Positions 1 through 7,379 of a DNA stretch of 64,000 nt are shown piece by piece (within the stretch, counting starts at the first letter, position 1; each line of letters opens with the position of its first letter). The position numbers were made by a program, and so were the translations under genes. Below the pieces are notes generated by a model. It saw only the letters and a list, made by a program, of their open reading frames with translations, was not told the origin of the DNA and made no database searches. Source of the stretch: Sphingomonas faeni (lineage in GTDB: Bacteria > Pseudomonadota > Alphaproteobacteria > Sphingomonadales > Sphingomonadaceae); NCBI RefSeq assembly GCF_023195535.1, contig NZ_JALPNF010000001.1, forward strand, positions 930,001 to 994,000, written 5' to 3'.

Positions 1-1
1 C

Positions 2-820
2 AACCCGCTGCTCAACACCCGCTGGCTGGGGAGCGCGGACATCGTCCGGTTCACGATCGTCATCGTGATGGCGCGGATCGTGCTGTCCGAACAGACCTAT
101 GCCTCGGTCGGGCTGCTGACCGTGCTGGGCCAGAACAACGACCAGCTCGTGCCGTTCTTCCTGATCATCTTCGTCGCATCAGTGGCGGGCGTGATTGCGA
201 GCGCGGTGACGCTCGACGTCGAGCGGCTCGGCCACCCGATCATGCTCGCGATCGGGCTGGTCGCGGTGGCGGCGTGGTTCGATTCCTACGCGACCAGCCT
301 GACGCGCGCACCGCAGATGTACGTGACGCAGGCGATCATCGGCTTCTCCGCGACGTTCTTCCTCGGGCCGGCACTGCTGTTCGGGATGACCCGCGCGCTG
401 AAGGAAGGCGCGGGCCATATCATCAGCTTCATCGCGCTGTTCGGGATCATCAACTCGCTCGGCGGGCTCGGCGGCACCGCACTGCTCGGCAGCTACCAGG
501 TGATCCGCGAGAAGGCGAACAGCGCGGCTTTGGTCCAGCAGATCTCGCCGACCGACCCGATCGTCACGCAGCGCATCGCTGCGGGTGGCGCCGCGGTCGG
601 CCGGGTGATCGTCGACCCGACCCTGCGCAATGCCGAGGGCGCGGCGATCCTGTCGCAAACCACGACGCGCGAGGCGAACGTGCTTGCGTATGCCGACGTC
701 TTCCGGTTGATCGCCGTTCTCGCCGGGGGCACGTTCGGGTATCTGCTGTTCCTGCTGGCGAGACGGGCGCGACGCGAACGGCGCGCGGGGCTTGAGGGCC
801 CGGCTGAGGGGATGACATGA
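2..820 (+). CDS. MFS multidrug efflux pump, DHA2/EmrB type (5' end outside window)
   Basis: The reading frame is open from base 2, so this is the C-terminal half of a longer protein. It shows several hydrophobic helices in a row, a soluble loop of about 60 residues, a last helix (FRLIAVLAGGTFGYLLFLLA) and a basic cytoplasmic tail. This layout fits the 14-helix DHA2 pumps such as EmrB, which export drugs or fatty acids using the proton gradient. The stop overlaps the next start in an ATGA, and the next two genes encode an HlyD adaptor and a NodT/TolC-type outer-membrane factor. That context is what makes a tripartite pump likely. The substrate cannot be told from sequence. Confidence 0.85.
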   Translation, partial: NPLLNTRWLGSADIVRFTIVIVMARIVLSEQTYASVGLLTVLGQNNDQLVPFFLIIFVASVAGVIASAVTLDVERLGHPIMLAIGLVAVAAWFDSYATSLTRAPQMYVTQAIIGFSATFFLGPALLFGMTRALKEGAGHIISFIALFGIINSLGGLGGTALLGSYQVIREKANSAALVQQISPTDPIVTQRIAAGGAAVGRVIVDPTLRNAEGAAILSQTTTREANVLAYADVFRLIAVLAGGTFGYLLFLLARRARRERRAGLEGPAEGMT

Positions 821-1983
821 GCGACGCACGCAGCCCGGTGGCCGAGGGGCCGGCGACCGAAGAGAAGCATGCGGAGGCGACTGCCGCCCCCGCGCCTGCG
901 GCCCCAGTCACGCCGGTCGGCTCTGGCTGGCGTCCACAACCGCCGAGCCGCAACGTCATCATCGTCATCGTGCTGCTCGCGGTCGCCGGCGTGTGCGCGG
1001 TGCTGGCGGCGTGGCGCCTGCCGCCGTTCGCGACCAGCTATCAGTCGACCGACAACGCCTATGTGCGCGGGCGGACGACGGTGATCAGCCCGCAGGTCAG
1101 CGGCTATGTGACGCAGGTGCTCGTGCGCGATTTCGCCGACGTGAAGCAGGGCGATCCGCTGGTGAAGATCGACGACCGCATCTACCGCCAGCGCGTCGAT
1201 CAGGCGCAGGCGCAGGTCGATGCGCAGGCTGCGACGCTCGCCAACAGCCGGCAGACGGCGGCCAGCCGCGAGGCGACGTTCGCGGCACAGGACGCCGCGG
1301 TCGCGAATGCCGAGGCGCAGCTGATGCGCGCGCAGGCCGACATGGCGCGCGTCAACGATCTGGTCGTCGACGGATCGGTGTCGCTGCGCGAACGCGACCA
1401 GACGCTGGCGGCGTTGCGGCAAGCGCAGGCGCAGGTCCAGCAGGCGAAAGCCGCGCGGGAGATTGCGCGACAGGATATCCGCACGGTCGAGGTCGGTCGT
1501 GGTGGCCAGCAGGCGGGGGTGTCCGGTGCCGAGGCTGCACGACAGCTTGCCCGGATAGACCTCGCCAACACCGTGATCCGCGCGCCGGAGACGGGGCGAT
1601 TGAGCGAGGTCGGCGTGCGGCTCGGGCAATATGTGACGGCGGGATCGCAGTTGATGTTCCTGGTGCCGCCGGAGACGTGGGTGATCGCCAACTTCAAGGA
1701 AGCGCAGACCGCGCGGATGGTGGTCGGTCAGCCGGCGTCGTTCACGGTGGACGGGTTGGCGAACGCGCGGCTGACCGGGCGGGTCGAGCGGATCTCGCCC
1801 GCGGCGGGGTCGGAGTTCGCGGTGCTGAAGGCGGACAATGCGACGGGCAACTTCACCAAGGTGCCGCAGCGGATCGCGGTGCGGATCCGGGTGGATGCGG
1901 GGCAGCCGCTGAGCGCGCGGCTGCGCCCGGGGATGTCGGTGCAGGCGCGGGTGGATACGGCCGGCGGGCCGGGGGTGCGGTGA
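817..1983 (+). CDS. HlyD/EmrA-family periplasmic adaptor subunit
   Basis: 388 residues. There is a cytoplasmic Pro/Ala-rich N-terminus, one membrane anchor (about residues 48-67, NVIIVIVLLAVAGVCAVLAA), then a biotinyl/lipoyl-like half-domain (TDNAYVRGRTTVISPQVSGY). A long Ala/Gln-rich coiled-coil hairpin follows (about residues 125-245), then the second lipoyl half and a beta-barrel domain. This is the standard EmrA plan for linking an inner-membrane MFS pump to an outer-membrane channel. It overlaps the upstream pump gene by four bases, and its stop shares bases with the next start (TGATG), so the three genes are probably translationally coupled. Confidence 0.9.
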   Translation: MSDARSPVAEGPATEEKHAEATAAPAPAAPVTPVGSGWRPQPPSRNVIIVIVLLAVAGVCAVLAAWRLPPFATSYQSTDNAYVRGRTTVISPQVSGYVTQVLVRDFADVKQGDPLVKIDDRIYRQRVDQAQAQVDAQAATLANSRQTAASREATFAAQDAAVANAEAQLMRAQADMARVNDLVVDGSVSLRERDQTLAALRQAQAQVQQAKAAREIARQDIRTVEVGRGGQQAGVSGAEAARQLARIDLANTVIRAPETGRLSEVGVRLGQYVTAGSQLMFLVPPETWVIANFKEAQTARMVVGQPASFTVDGLANARLTGRVERISPAAGSEFAVLKADNATGNFTKVPQRIAVRIRVDAGQPLSARLRPGMSVQARVDTAGGPGVR

Positions 1984-3749
1984 TGGGCCACGGTCACCGC
2001 GGACTTCCCCCCTCCTTGGAAGGGAGGGGCCGGGGGTGGGTCGCTCTCGAGGGAACGCCGTCTCCAGCCCCAAGCCTACCCACCCCCACCCCCTCGCTTT
2101 CAGGGCGGGGGGAAGTCCAGCAGATCGCGCACGCGAGCGCTCCGGCAAAAGCGTCCACCGTCGCAAATGGCGATACGCTGTTAGAAAACGGTTCGCATGC
2201 AAACCGGTCCACCCCGGCGAAGGCCGGGGCCCAATTGGGCAACGGTGGTAACGAAGCGCAATCCACCGTTACTCCCACCTTCCCAATTGGACCCCGGCCT
2301 TCGCCGGGGGGGAAGCGGTTTGCGCGAGCGTATTCGCTCAGGTCGCACCAGCCGTTAAAAGCGAAATCGGCGAGAACGGCCCTCACCCTCGCCGTCCTCG
2401 CCACCGGATGCATAGGCCCCCGCCCTGAGCCCCCCGCGACAACCGCCGCCGCCCCGCCCCCAGCCTGGCGCACGGCGCTTGGCACCGGCGCGCCGATCCG
2501 GGCGGACTGGTGGAGCGCGTTCGGCGATCCGGTCCTCACCGGTCTAGTCGCCCGAGCGCTCGCCAACAGCCCCGACCTCGGCTCAGCCGCCGCGCGGATC
2601 GACGAAGCGCGCGCCGCCGCACGTCTCGCCCGCGCGCAACAGACACCCCTCGTCAGCGGCTCGGCGCCGAGCACCACCGGCCAGACCGTCAGCCCGTTCG
2701 GCACACCCTCCGACGCGATCGGCGCGCAGCCGGCGGTGTCGATCAGCTACGACCTCGACCTGTTCGGCCGCCTCCGCCTCGCGAGCCAAGCCGCCCGCGC
2801 GCAACTGCTCGCCAGCGAAGCGGCACGCGACACGGTAAGGCTCGGCATCGCGAGCAGCGTCGCGACCGGCTACATCACGCTCCGCGCGCTCGATCAGCGC
2901 CTCGCCGTCGCGCGCCAGACGCTGGCGGCCCGCGCGGAAGGCCTGCGGATCGCGCGGCGGCGCGCCGAGACCGGCTACACCTCTAACCTCGAACTGCGGC
3001 AATCGGAGGCGGAATTCCACGCCACCGAACAGCTCGTCCCCGCGGCGCAGCTCGCGATCAGCCGGCAGGAGAATGCGCTGAGCCTGTTGCTCGGCGACAA
3101 TCCCGGCCCGATCCCGCGCGGGCGGACGCTCGACCAGTTGGCCGCACCGGCGATCCCCGATGGCCTCCCCGCCGACCTGCTCCGCCGCCGCCCCGATCTC
3201 TTCCAGGCCGAGCAGACACTCGTCGCGACCGACCGCTCGCTCGACAGCGCGCGTGCGGCGATGTTGCCGAACCTCGCCCTGACCGGCTCGGCGGGCGTGG
3301 TGCTGTCGACCGCGCTGGCGAACCCGATCGCGGTGTTCTCGATCGGCGCGAGCGTGCTCAGCCCGATCTTCGACGGCGGGCGGCTCGGCGCACAGGCCGA
3401 TGCCGCGACCGCGCGCCGCGACCAGGCGGCGTTCGCGTATCGCCGGACCGCGTTGCAGGCGTTCCGCGAGGTCGACGACAGCCTGGCGGGAGTGCAGCGC
3501 TCGGGCCAGCAGGCCGTCGCGCTCGCCGGGCAGCGCGATGCGCTGGCGGGGGCGTTGCGCAATGCGTCGAACCGGTACCGCGCGGGATATTCGGCGTATA
3601 TCGACCAGCTCGATGCGCAGCGCGGGTTGCTGACCGCGGAGCTGTCGCTGGTGCAGGCGCGGGCGGATCGGCTGACCGCGTATGTGACGCTGTACCAGGC
3701 GATGGGCGGGGGCTGGTCTCGTGCGGATGCCGAGGCGGTTCGGCGATAG
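1983..3749 (+). CDS. NodT/TolC-family outer-membrane efflux lipoprotein with repeat-derived N-terminal extension
   Basis: From about residue 130 this is a typical NodT-family outer-membrane factor: hydrophobic stretch ALTLAVLATGC with the lipobox Cys at about residue 143, the opening WWSAFGDPVL, and two TolC-like repeats rich in Ala, Arg and Gln. The mature part (about 446 residues) has normal family length. The odd part is the start. The only conventional in-frame start codon is ATG at 1983, which overlaps the stop of the adaptor gene, yet two intergenic-type inverted repeats (2004-2118 and 2209-2311) lie between that ATG and the signal sequence. Either about 120 repeat-encoded residues precede the signal, or translation starts at a non-standard codon near 2313-2350. 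The family call is firm; the start is not. Confidence 0.85.
   Translation: MGHGHRGLPPSLEGRGRGWVALEGTPSPAPSLPTPTPSLSGRGEVQQIAHASAPAKASTVANGDTLLENGSHANRSTPAKAGAQLGNGGNEAQSTVTPTFPIGPRPSPGGKRFARAYSLRSHQPLKAKSARTALTLAVLATGCIGPRPEPPATTAAAPPPAWRTALGTGAPIRADWWSAFGDPVLTGLVARALANSPDLGSAAARIDEARAAARLARAQQTPLVSGSAPSTTGQTVSPFGTPSDAIGAQPAVSISYDLDLFGRLRLASQAARAQLLASEAARDTVRLGIASSVATGYITLRALDQRLAVARQTLAARAEGLRIARRRAETGYTSNLELRQSEAEFHATEQLVPAAQLAISRQENALSLLLGDNPGPIPRGRTLDQLAAPAIPDGLPADLLRRRPDLFQAEQTLVATDRSLDSARAAMLPNLALTGSAGVVLSTALANPIAVFSIGASVLSPIFDGGRLGAQADAATARRDQAAFAYRRTALQAFREVDDSLAGVQRSGQQAVALAGQRDALAGALRNASNRYRAGYSAYIDQLDAQRGLLTAELSLVQARADRLTAYVTLYQAMGGGWSRADAEAVRR
2004..2118. repeat. Inverted-repeat element, family 2, copy 1
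   Basis: The left arm (ccctccttggaagggagggg followed by a g-rich stretch) and the right arm (cacccccaccccctcgcttt followed by cagggcggggg) are near-reverse complements around a short unique centre. A second copy of the same family is at 40720-40830. This copy lies inside the open frame of the NodT gene. Confidence 0.75.
2209..2311. repeat. Inverted-repeat element, family 1, copy 1
   Basis: The left arm ccaccccggcgaaggccggg continues to ccaattggg. The right arm is its reverse complement (cccaattgg, then accccggccttcgccgggg). The centre of about 35 bases is unique. Other copies are at 5815-5919 and 34289-34392. This one is also inside the NodT reading frame. Confidence 0.8.
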
Positions 3750-3768
3750 TCGCGACCCGCACGCTCGT

Positions 3769-3865
3769 CACCCCGGACCTGTTCCGGGGTCCACCGTTCC
3801 GCAAACTCGATGGTGGAGAGCATGCGGAACGGTGGATGCCGGAACGAGCCCGGCATGACGGAGTG
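3769..3865. repeat. Inverted-repeat element between NodT and NTP-transferase genes
   Basis: Contains the self-complementary segment caccccggacctgttccggg, then ccaccgttccgc and its inverted partner gcggaacggtgg, ending in cggcatgacgg. It occupies half of the 193-bp gap. I see no second copy in the window. It may act as a transcription terminator for the efflux operon, but there is no T-run. Confidence 0.6.
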
Positions 3866-3942
3866 GATTACGCAGTGTTGCGCCTCCCAACCCTCTACCG
3901 CATGCATTTTCCTGCCACACTTAGCCCCTACAGCCTCACCCC

Positions 3943-4695
3943 ATGAAGGCCATCATCCTTGCCGCGGGTCACGGATCGCGGTTGCTGCCGCTGACGCTCA
4001 CCACGCCGAAATGCCTGGTCGAGGTGGGCGGTCGCGCGATCCTCGATCACCAGCTCGACGCGGTCGCCGCGGCCGGGTTCGAGAGTGCGGTGGTGGTCGG
4101 CGGCTACCGGATCGACCAGATCGCCAAACATCTGAGCGCCCGCGACGGCGGTCTGCCAACCGAGCTCGTCTTCAACCCGTTCTGGTCAATCGCCAACAGC
4201 ATCGGCAGCGTCTGGGCGGTGCGCGCGTATCTCGACGCGCCGTTCGCGCTGATGAACGGTGACACGCTGTTCGACGCGGCGATCTTGCGCGCGGCGCTGG
4301 CCGATCGGGGCGCGGATACGGGATCGGCCGTAAAGCTGGTGATTGAGCCGCTGGTGACGCCGGGGCTCGACGACATGCTGGTAGAGGCGGACGGCGACGC
4401 TGTCGTCGCGGTCGGCAAGCATCTGGTCGGGCATCAGGCCACCGATCGCTCGCTCGGGCTGATCGTGTCGACCGGCGGCAGCGCCTATGCCGAGGCGTTG
4501 CGCGCGGTGATCGGCGAGGAGGACGGCATCCATGCCTATCACCACGCCGTCGTCCGCCGCGCCGCGGAGACCGCCGGTGTCCGCGCGGTGCGGATCGCGG
4601 GCGACGTCCGCTGGCAGGAGATCGACCGCCCGGAGGACATCGCGCTTTGGCAGCACGACCATGATGCGCAGGCGGACGGCACTTTGGGATCATGA
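3943..4695 (+). CDS. Sugar/alcohol-phosphate nucleotidyltransferase (LicC-like NTP-transferase)
   Basis: 250 residues. The N-terminus MKAIILAAGHGSRLLPLT is the classic nucleotide-binding loop of GT-A-fold nucleotidyltransferases (G-x-G-x-R), followed by PKCLVEVGGRAILDHQL. The metal-binding Asp lies in ALMNGDTLF, and IAGDVRWQEIDRPEDI near the end is typical of the LicC/phosphocholine-cytidylyltransferase-like branch. Such enzymes activate a phosphorylated alcohol or sugar as a CDP (or other NDP) derivative. It overlaps the next gene by four bases, a probable glycerophosphotransferase-like enzyme, and a CDP-alcohol transferase follows. The substrate is unknown; choline phosphate, glycerol phosphate and inositol phosphate are all possible. 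Confidence 0.8.
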   Translation: MKAIILAAGHGSRLLPLTLTTPKCLVEVGGRAILDHQLDAVAAAGFESAVVVGGYRIDQIAKHLSARDGGLPTELVFNPFWSIANSIGSVWAVRAYLDAPFALMNGDTLFDAAILRAALADRGADTGSAVKLVIEPLVTPGLDDMLVEADGDAVVAVGKHLVGHQATDRSLGLIVSTGGSAYAEALRAVIGEEDGIHAYHHAVVRRAAETAGVRAVRIAGDVRWQEIDRPEDIALWQHDHDAQADGTLGS

Positions 4696-5807
4696 CGCGG
4701 AAGGTCGCGTTCCTGTTTCTCGGCGAGACGTTGCTGATCCCACATCTCTATCCGATCGTCGAGGCGCTGGCCGCGACGTCCGACGTGCCGATCGAATTGT
4801 GGGTGAGCACGTCGGTGCACGAGACTTTGCTGGCGCGGTGGACCGCCCCTTTCCCGACCGTCCGGATTCGCCGCGCGCCCGGATTTCGCGCGGTCGAGGA
4901 TGACGGCAGCGGGCGCAATCCGGTGCTGCCGGCGAAGATGCCGATGCTGCTCCGGCTGCTGCCGTATCTCCGCAGCGCCGCAGTGGTGGTGTGCGCGGAG
5001 CAGACGAGTCTGTGGCTGCCGCGGTTGTTTCCGATGCGGTCGAAGTTCGTGAAGACCTCGCACGGTGTGGGCTCGATGAGTGCGCGCGACGACCCGCGCC
5101 GGCGTGCGGCGGCGTTGACGCTGGTGCCAAGCGAGCTGGAGCGACGGACGTATCTCGACCGTGGGTTCGCGCCCGAGAAGTTCGTCGCGACGGGCTATGT
5201 GAAGGCCGATTTTACGCACCGCACGCATGCCGCGCCGCCGTTCGCGGATACGCGGCCCGTGGTGCTGTATACGCCGCATTGGCAGCAGCATCGCTCGTCG
5301 TGGTGGCGCTGGGGGGCGGACGTGGTGCGGCGGATCGTCGCGGACAGGCGCTACAACCTGATCTTCGCGCCGCATCAGCGTCTGATCGAGCGCGCGCCCG
5401 AGGTGGCGGATTTGATGCGCGAGATCGGAGATCTGCCGCATGTCCACTGCGACATCGACGGGTTCGCGATGGTCGACGGGAGCTATACCGGCGTGGCGGA
5501 CGTGTATCTCGGCGACACGTCGAGCCAGGTGATCGAGTTCCTGATGCGCCCGCGGCCCTGCGTGTTTCTCAATGCCGGGGGCGCCGCCTGGGAGGGCGAT
5601 CCGAACTACGCGATGTGGGTTTGCGGGGAGGTGGTTGACGATGTCGCGGATGTGGTGACGGTGTTGGACCGGGCGGCTTTGATGCATGCGGAGTATTCAG
5701 CGGTTCAGGCGGAGTTTGCCGGGCAGTCGCTCGGCGCGGTCGAGGGGGGCGCGGCGCGCGGCGCTGCGGAAATCCTTCGACTACTGGAAGCCACGTCGGC
5801 CCGTTAA
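4692..5807 (+). CDS. CDP-glycerol glycerophosphotransferase-like / glycosyltransferase-fold protein
   Basis: 371 residues with no clear signal peptide or membrane span. The C-terminal half carries a pattern typical of CDP-glycerol:polyol transferases (TagF/TagB-like) and related GT-B enzymes: VVLYTPHWQQHRSS, NLIFAPHQRL, VYLGDTSSQVIEFL (the GDTSS-x-xxE donor-site motif) and RPCVFLNAGG. It is coupled by ATGA to the NTP-transferase before it. I infer that it transfers a phospho-alcohol from a CDP donor to a membrane acceptor. The first 100 residues are too divergent to name an acceptor. Confidence 0.65.
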   Translation: MTRKVAFLFLGETLLIPHLYPIVEALAATSDVPIELWVSTSVHETLLARWTAPFPTVRIRRAPGFRAVEDDGSGRNPVLPAKMPMLLRLLPYLRSAAVVVCAEQTSLWLPRLFPMRSKFVKTSHGVGSMSARDDPRRRAAALTLVPSELERRTYLDRGFAPEKFVATGYVKADFTHRTHAAPPFADTRPVVLYTPHWQQHRSSWWRWGADVVRRIVADRRYNLIFAPHQRLIERAPEVADLMREIGDLPHVHCDIDGFAMVDGSYTGVADVYLGDTSSQVIEFLMRPRPCVFLNAGGAAWEGDPNYAMWVCGEVVDDVADVVTVLDRAALMHAEYSAVQAEFAGQSLGAVEGGAARGAAEILRLLEATSAR

Positions 5808-5814
5808 ATCTGCG

Positions 5815-5919
5815 CCACCCCGGCGAAGGCCGGGGCCCAATTGGGGGACGTTGCCAACGAAGGACTGCGCGAGGTTACTCTGGTCATTCCAATTGGGCCC
5901 CGGCCTTCGCCGGGGTGGT
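5815..5919. repeat. Inverted-repeat element, family 1, copy 2
   Basis: Same arms as the copy at 2209-2311 (ccggcgaaggccggggccca, then ttggg, and the inverse) with a different centre. It fills most of the 216-bp gap before the CDP-alcohol transferase. That gene's frame is open through the repeat, but it has its own ATG at 6024. Confidence 0.8.
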
Positions 5920-6023
5920 TGCGGTCGGGGCGGTGTGGTCGGGTGGTGTTTGGGGAGGTCATTCACCTCCACCTAACTCCACCCCCTCTCGCTTTCACGA
6001 CCAGATCGGGTAACGGGTGCGGG

Positions 6024-7148
6024 ATGGTAGATTCGACAGCCCCTACGCCAGCGCTCCGGACCGTCCGGGCGAACGACACGCTGCTCTGGGGCATGACCAA
6101 TGCCGAGCGGATCCGGCGGATCGGCGTCGCGCAGGGGTTGGCCCCGGATACCGACGACAGCACCGGCCCCGTCATCCTCGCCAACCTCGCCTACGCCTTC
6201 GATCCGGTCTGGATCGCGCATCTGAAGTCACGCCCCGGGACCGTCGTCACGCGCACCGGCGTGCCCGTGCTAGCGCATGTCCGCGACGCCGGCGAACGCG
6301 ATCGCATGACTGCGGCGATGCTCGGCGAGGCGCCGCTGGTGACCGGGCTGACCGTAATCGCCGCCGAGGCCGAGGAGGGCATTCTCAACGAAGCGCTCCG
6401 GAAACGCGAACGGCCGTTCGCGGAACTGCTCACCCCCGCCGCGGTGCCGGCGATCGAGCGGGCGAGCTATGTCGGCGCGTACAAGGGCGTCACCGACCTG
6501 CTGACCAAATATCTGTGGCCCGAATGGGCGCTGGCGATCACACGGGTCTGCGCGCGCGCCGGGATCACGCCGAACCAGGTGACGGCGCTTGGATCGGTGC
6601 TTTGCATCGTCGCGACCGTGGCGTTCTGGCATGGCTGGTTCTGGACCGGCCTCGCGACTGGCTTGTTCTTCATGGTGCTCGACACCGTCGACGGGAAGCT
6701 GGCGCGGTGCACGATTACTTCCTCGAAGCTGGGGAATGCGTGGGATCACGGCGTCGACCTGGTCCATCCGCCGTTCTGGTGGTGGGCGTGGGCGGTGGGA
6801 TGTGCGCCGTACGGGCGACCGCTTGACGACAACATGTTCTGGGCGGTGATCGGGACGATGCTGTTCGGCTATGTCGCGCAGCGGCTGATCGAGGGGGCGT
6901 TCATCGTCCGGTTCGGGATGCATATTCACGTCTGGGAGCGGTTCGACAGCTGGTTCCGGCTGATCACCGCGCGAAGGAACCCGAACATGGTGATCCTGTT
7001 TGCGGGGTTGATCGTGACGCGGCCGGACTGGGGGATCATCGGGGTGGCGGCGTGGACCGCGATCTCGCTGGTGGTGCATCTGGTGCGGCTTGTGCAGGCG
7101 ATGGTGCGGAAGGCCCGGGGTGAGACGTTGGTGAGTTGGCTGGCCTGA
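6024..7148 (+). CDS. CDP-alcohol phosphatidyltransferase with an N-terminal nucleotidyltransferase-like domain
   Basis: 374 residues from the ATG after the repeat. The frame is open further upstream, but that part is repeat DNA. Residues 220-245 hold the full CDP-alcohol transferase signature D-x2-DG-x2-AR-x8-G-x3-D-x3-D (D220, D223, G224, A227, R228, G237, D241, D245) within about five membrane helices. This is the Mg-binding site that joins a CDP-activated lipid or alcohol to an alcohol acceptor. Residues 20-140 look like a degenerate GT-A nucleotidyltransferase fold (PVILANLAYAFDPVWIAHL), as in bifunctional inositol-phosphate enzymes, but without the glycine-rich loop, so that half may be inactive. 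Substrates are not visible from sequence. Confidence 0.85.
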   Translation: MVDSTAPTPALRTVRANDTLLWGMTNAERIRRIGVAQGLAPDTDDSTGPVILANLAYAFDPVWIAHLKSRPGTVVTRTGVPVLAHVRDAGERDRMTAAMLGEAPLVTGLTVIAAEAEEGILNEALRKRERPFAELLTPAAVPAIERASYVGAYKGVTDLLTKYLWPEWALAITRVCARAGITPNQVTALGSVLCIVATVAFWHGWFWTGLATGLFFMVLDTVDGKLARCTITSSKLGNAWDHGVDLVHPPFWWWAWAVGCAPYGRPLDDNMFWAVIGTMLFGYVAQRLIEGAFIVRFGMHIHVWERFDSWFRLITARRNPNMVILFAGLIVTRPDWGIIGVAAWTAISLVVHLVRLVQAMVRKARGETLVSWLA

Positions 7149-7190
7149 GGCTTCGCGGGGTCGCTACCTGCTAACGCCGACCTCCCTCGC

Positions 7191-7344
7191 TTCCGTTCGT
7201 CCTGAGTAGCCATCGAGTAGCTGCTCTTGCAGCGTATCGAGAGGGCGTATCGAAGGACAGGTTGGCGCGCGGAACCCATGCTTCGATACGCGCCCTCGAT
7301 ACGCTTCTTCGAAGCTACTCGGTCGCTACTCAGCACGAACGGAA
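7191..7344. repeat. 154-bp repeat element, family 4, copy 1
   Basis: It begins ttccgttcgtcctgagtagc and ends with its near inverse (gctactcagcacgaacggaa). Further internal inverted blocks occur (cgtatcgag / ctcgatacg). A nearly identical copy in the opposite orientation is at 38725-38876. Both copies separate convergent genes, here the CDP-alcohol transferase (+) and the amidotransferase (-). Confidence 0.85.
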
Positions 7345-7379
7345 AGGGGGAACTCCAGCTTGGTGACGCGAGTATCAGG

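Noticed and set aside
993..1982. Upstream part of the 918-codon frame that ends at 3749
   Set aside because: This part is an out-of-frame shadow of the HlyD gene; the real NodT gene can start at 1983 at the earliest.
493..2202. 569-codon open frame on the minus strand
   Set aside because: Antisense to the efflux operon and a repeat; no recognisable domain.
5841..6023. Longer start for the CDP-alcohol transferase
   Set aside because: The extra frame is repeat DNA shared with other sites; ATG 6024 gives a normal protein.
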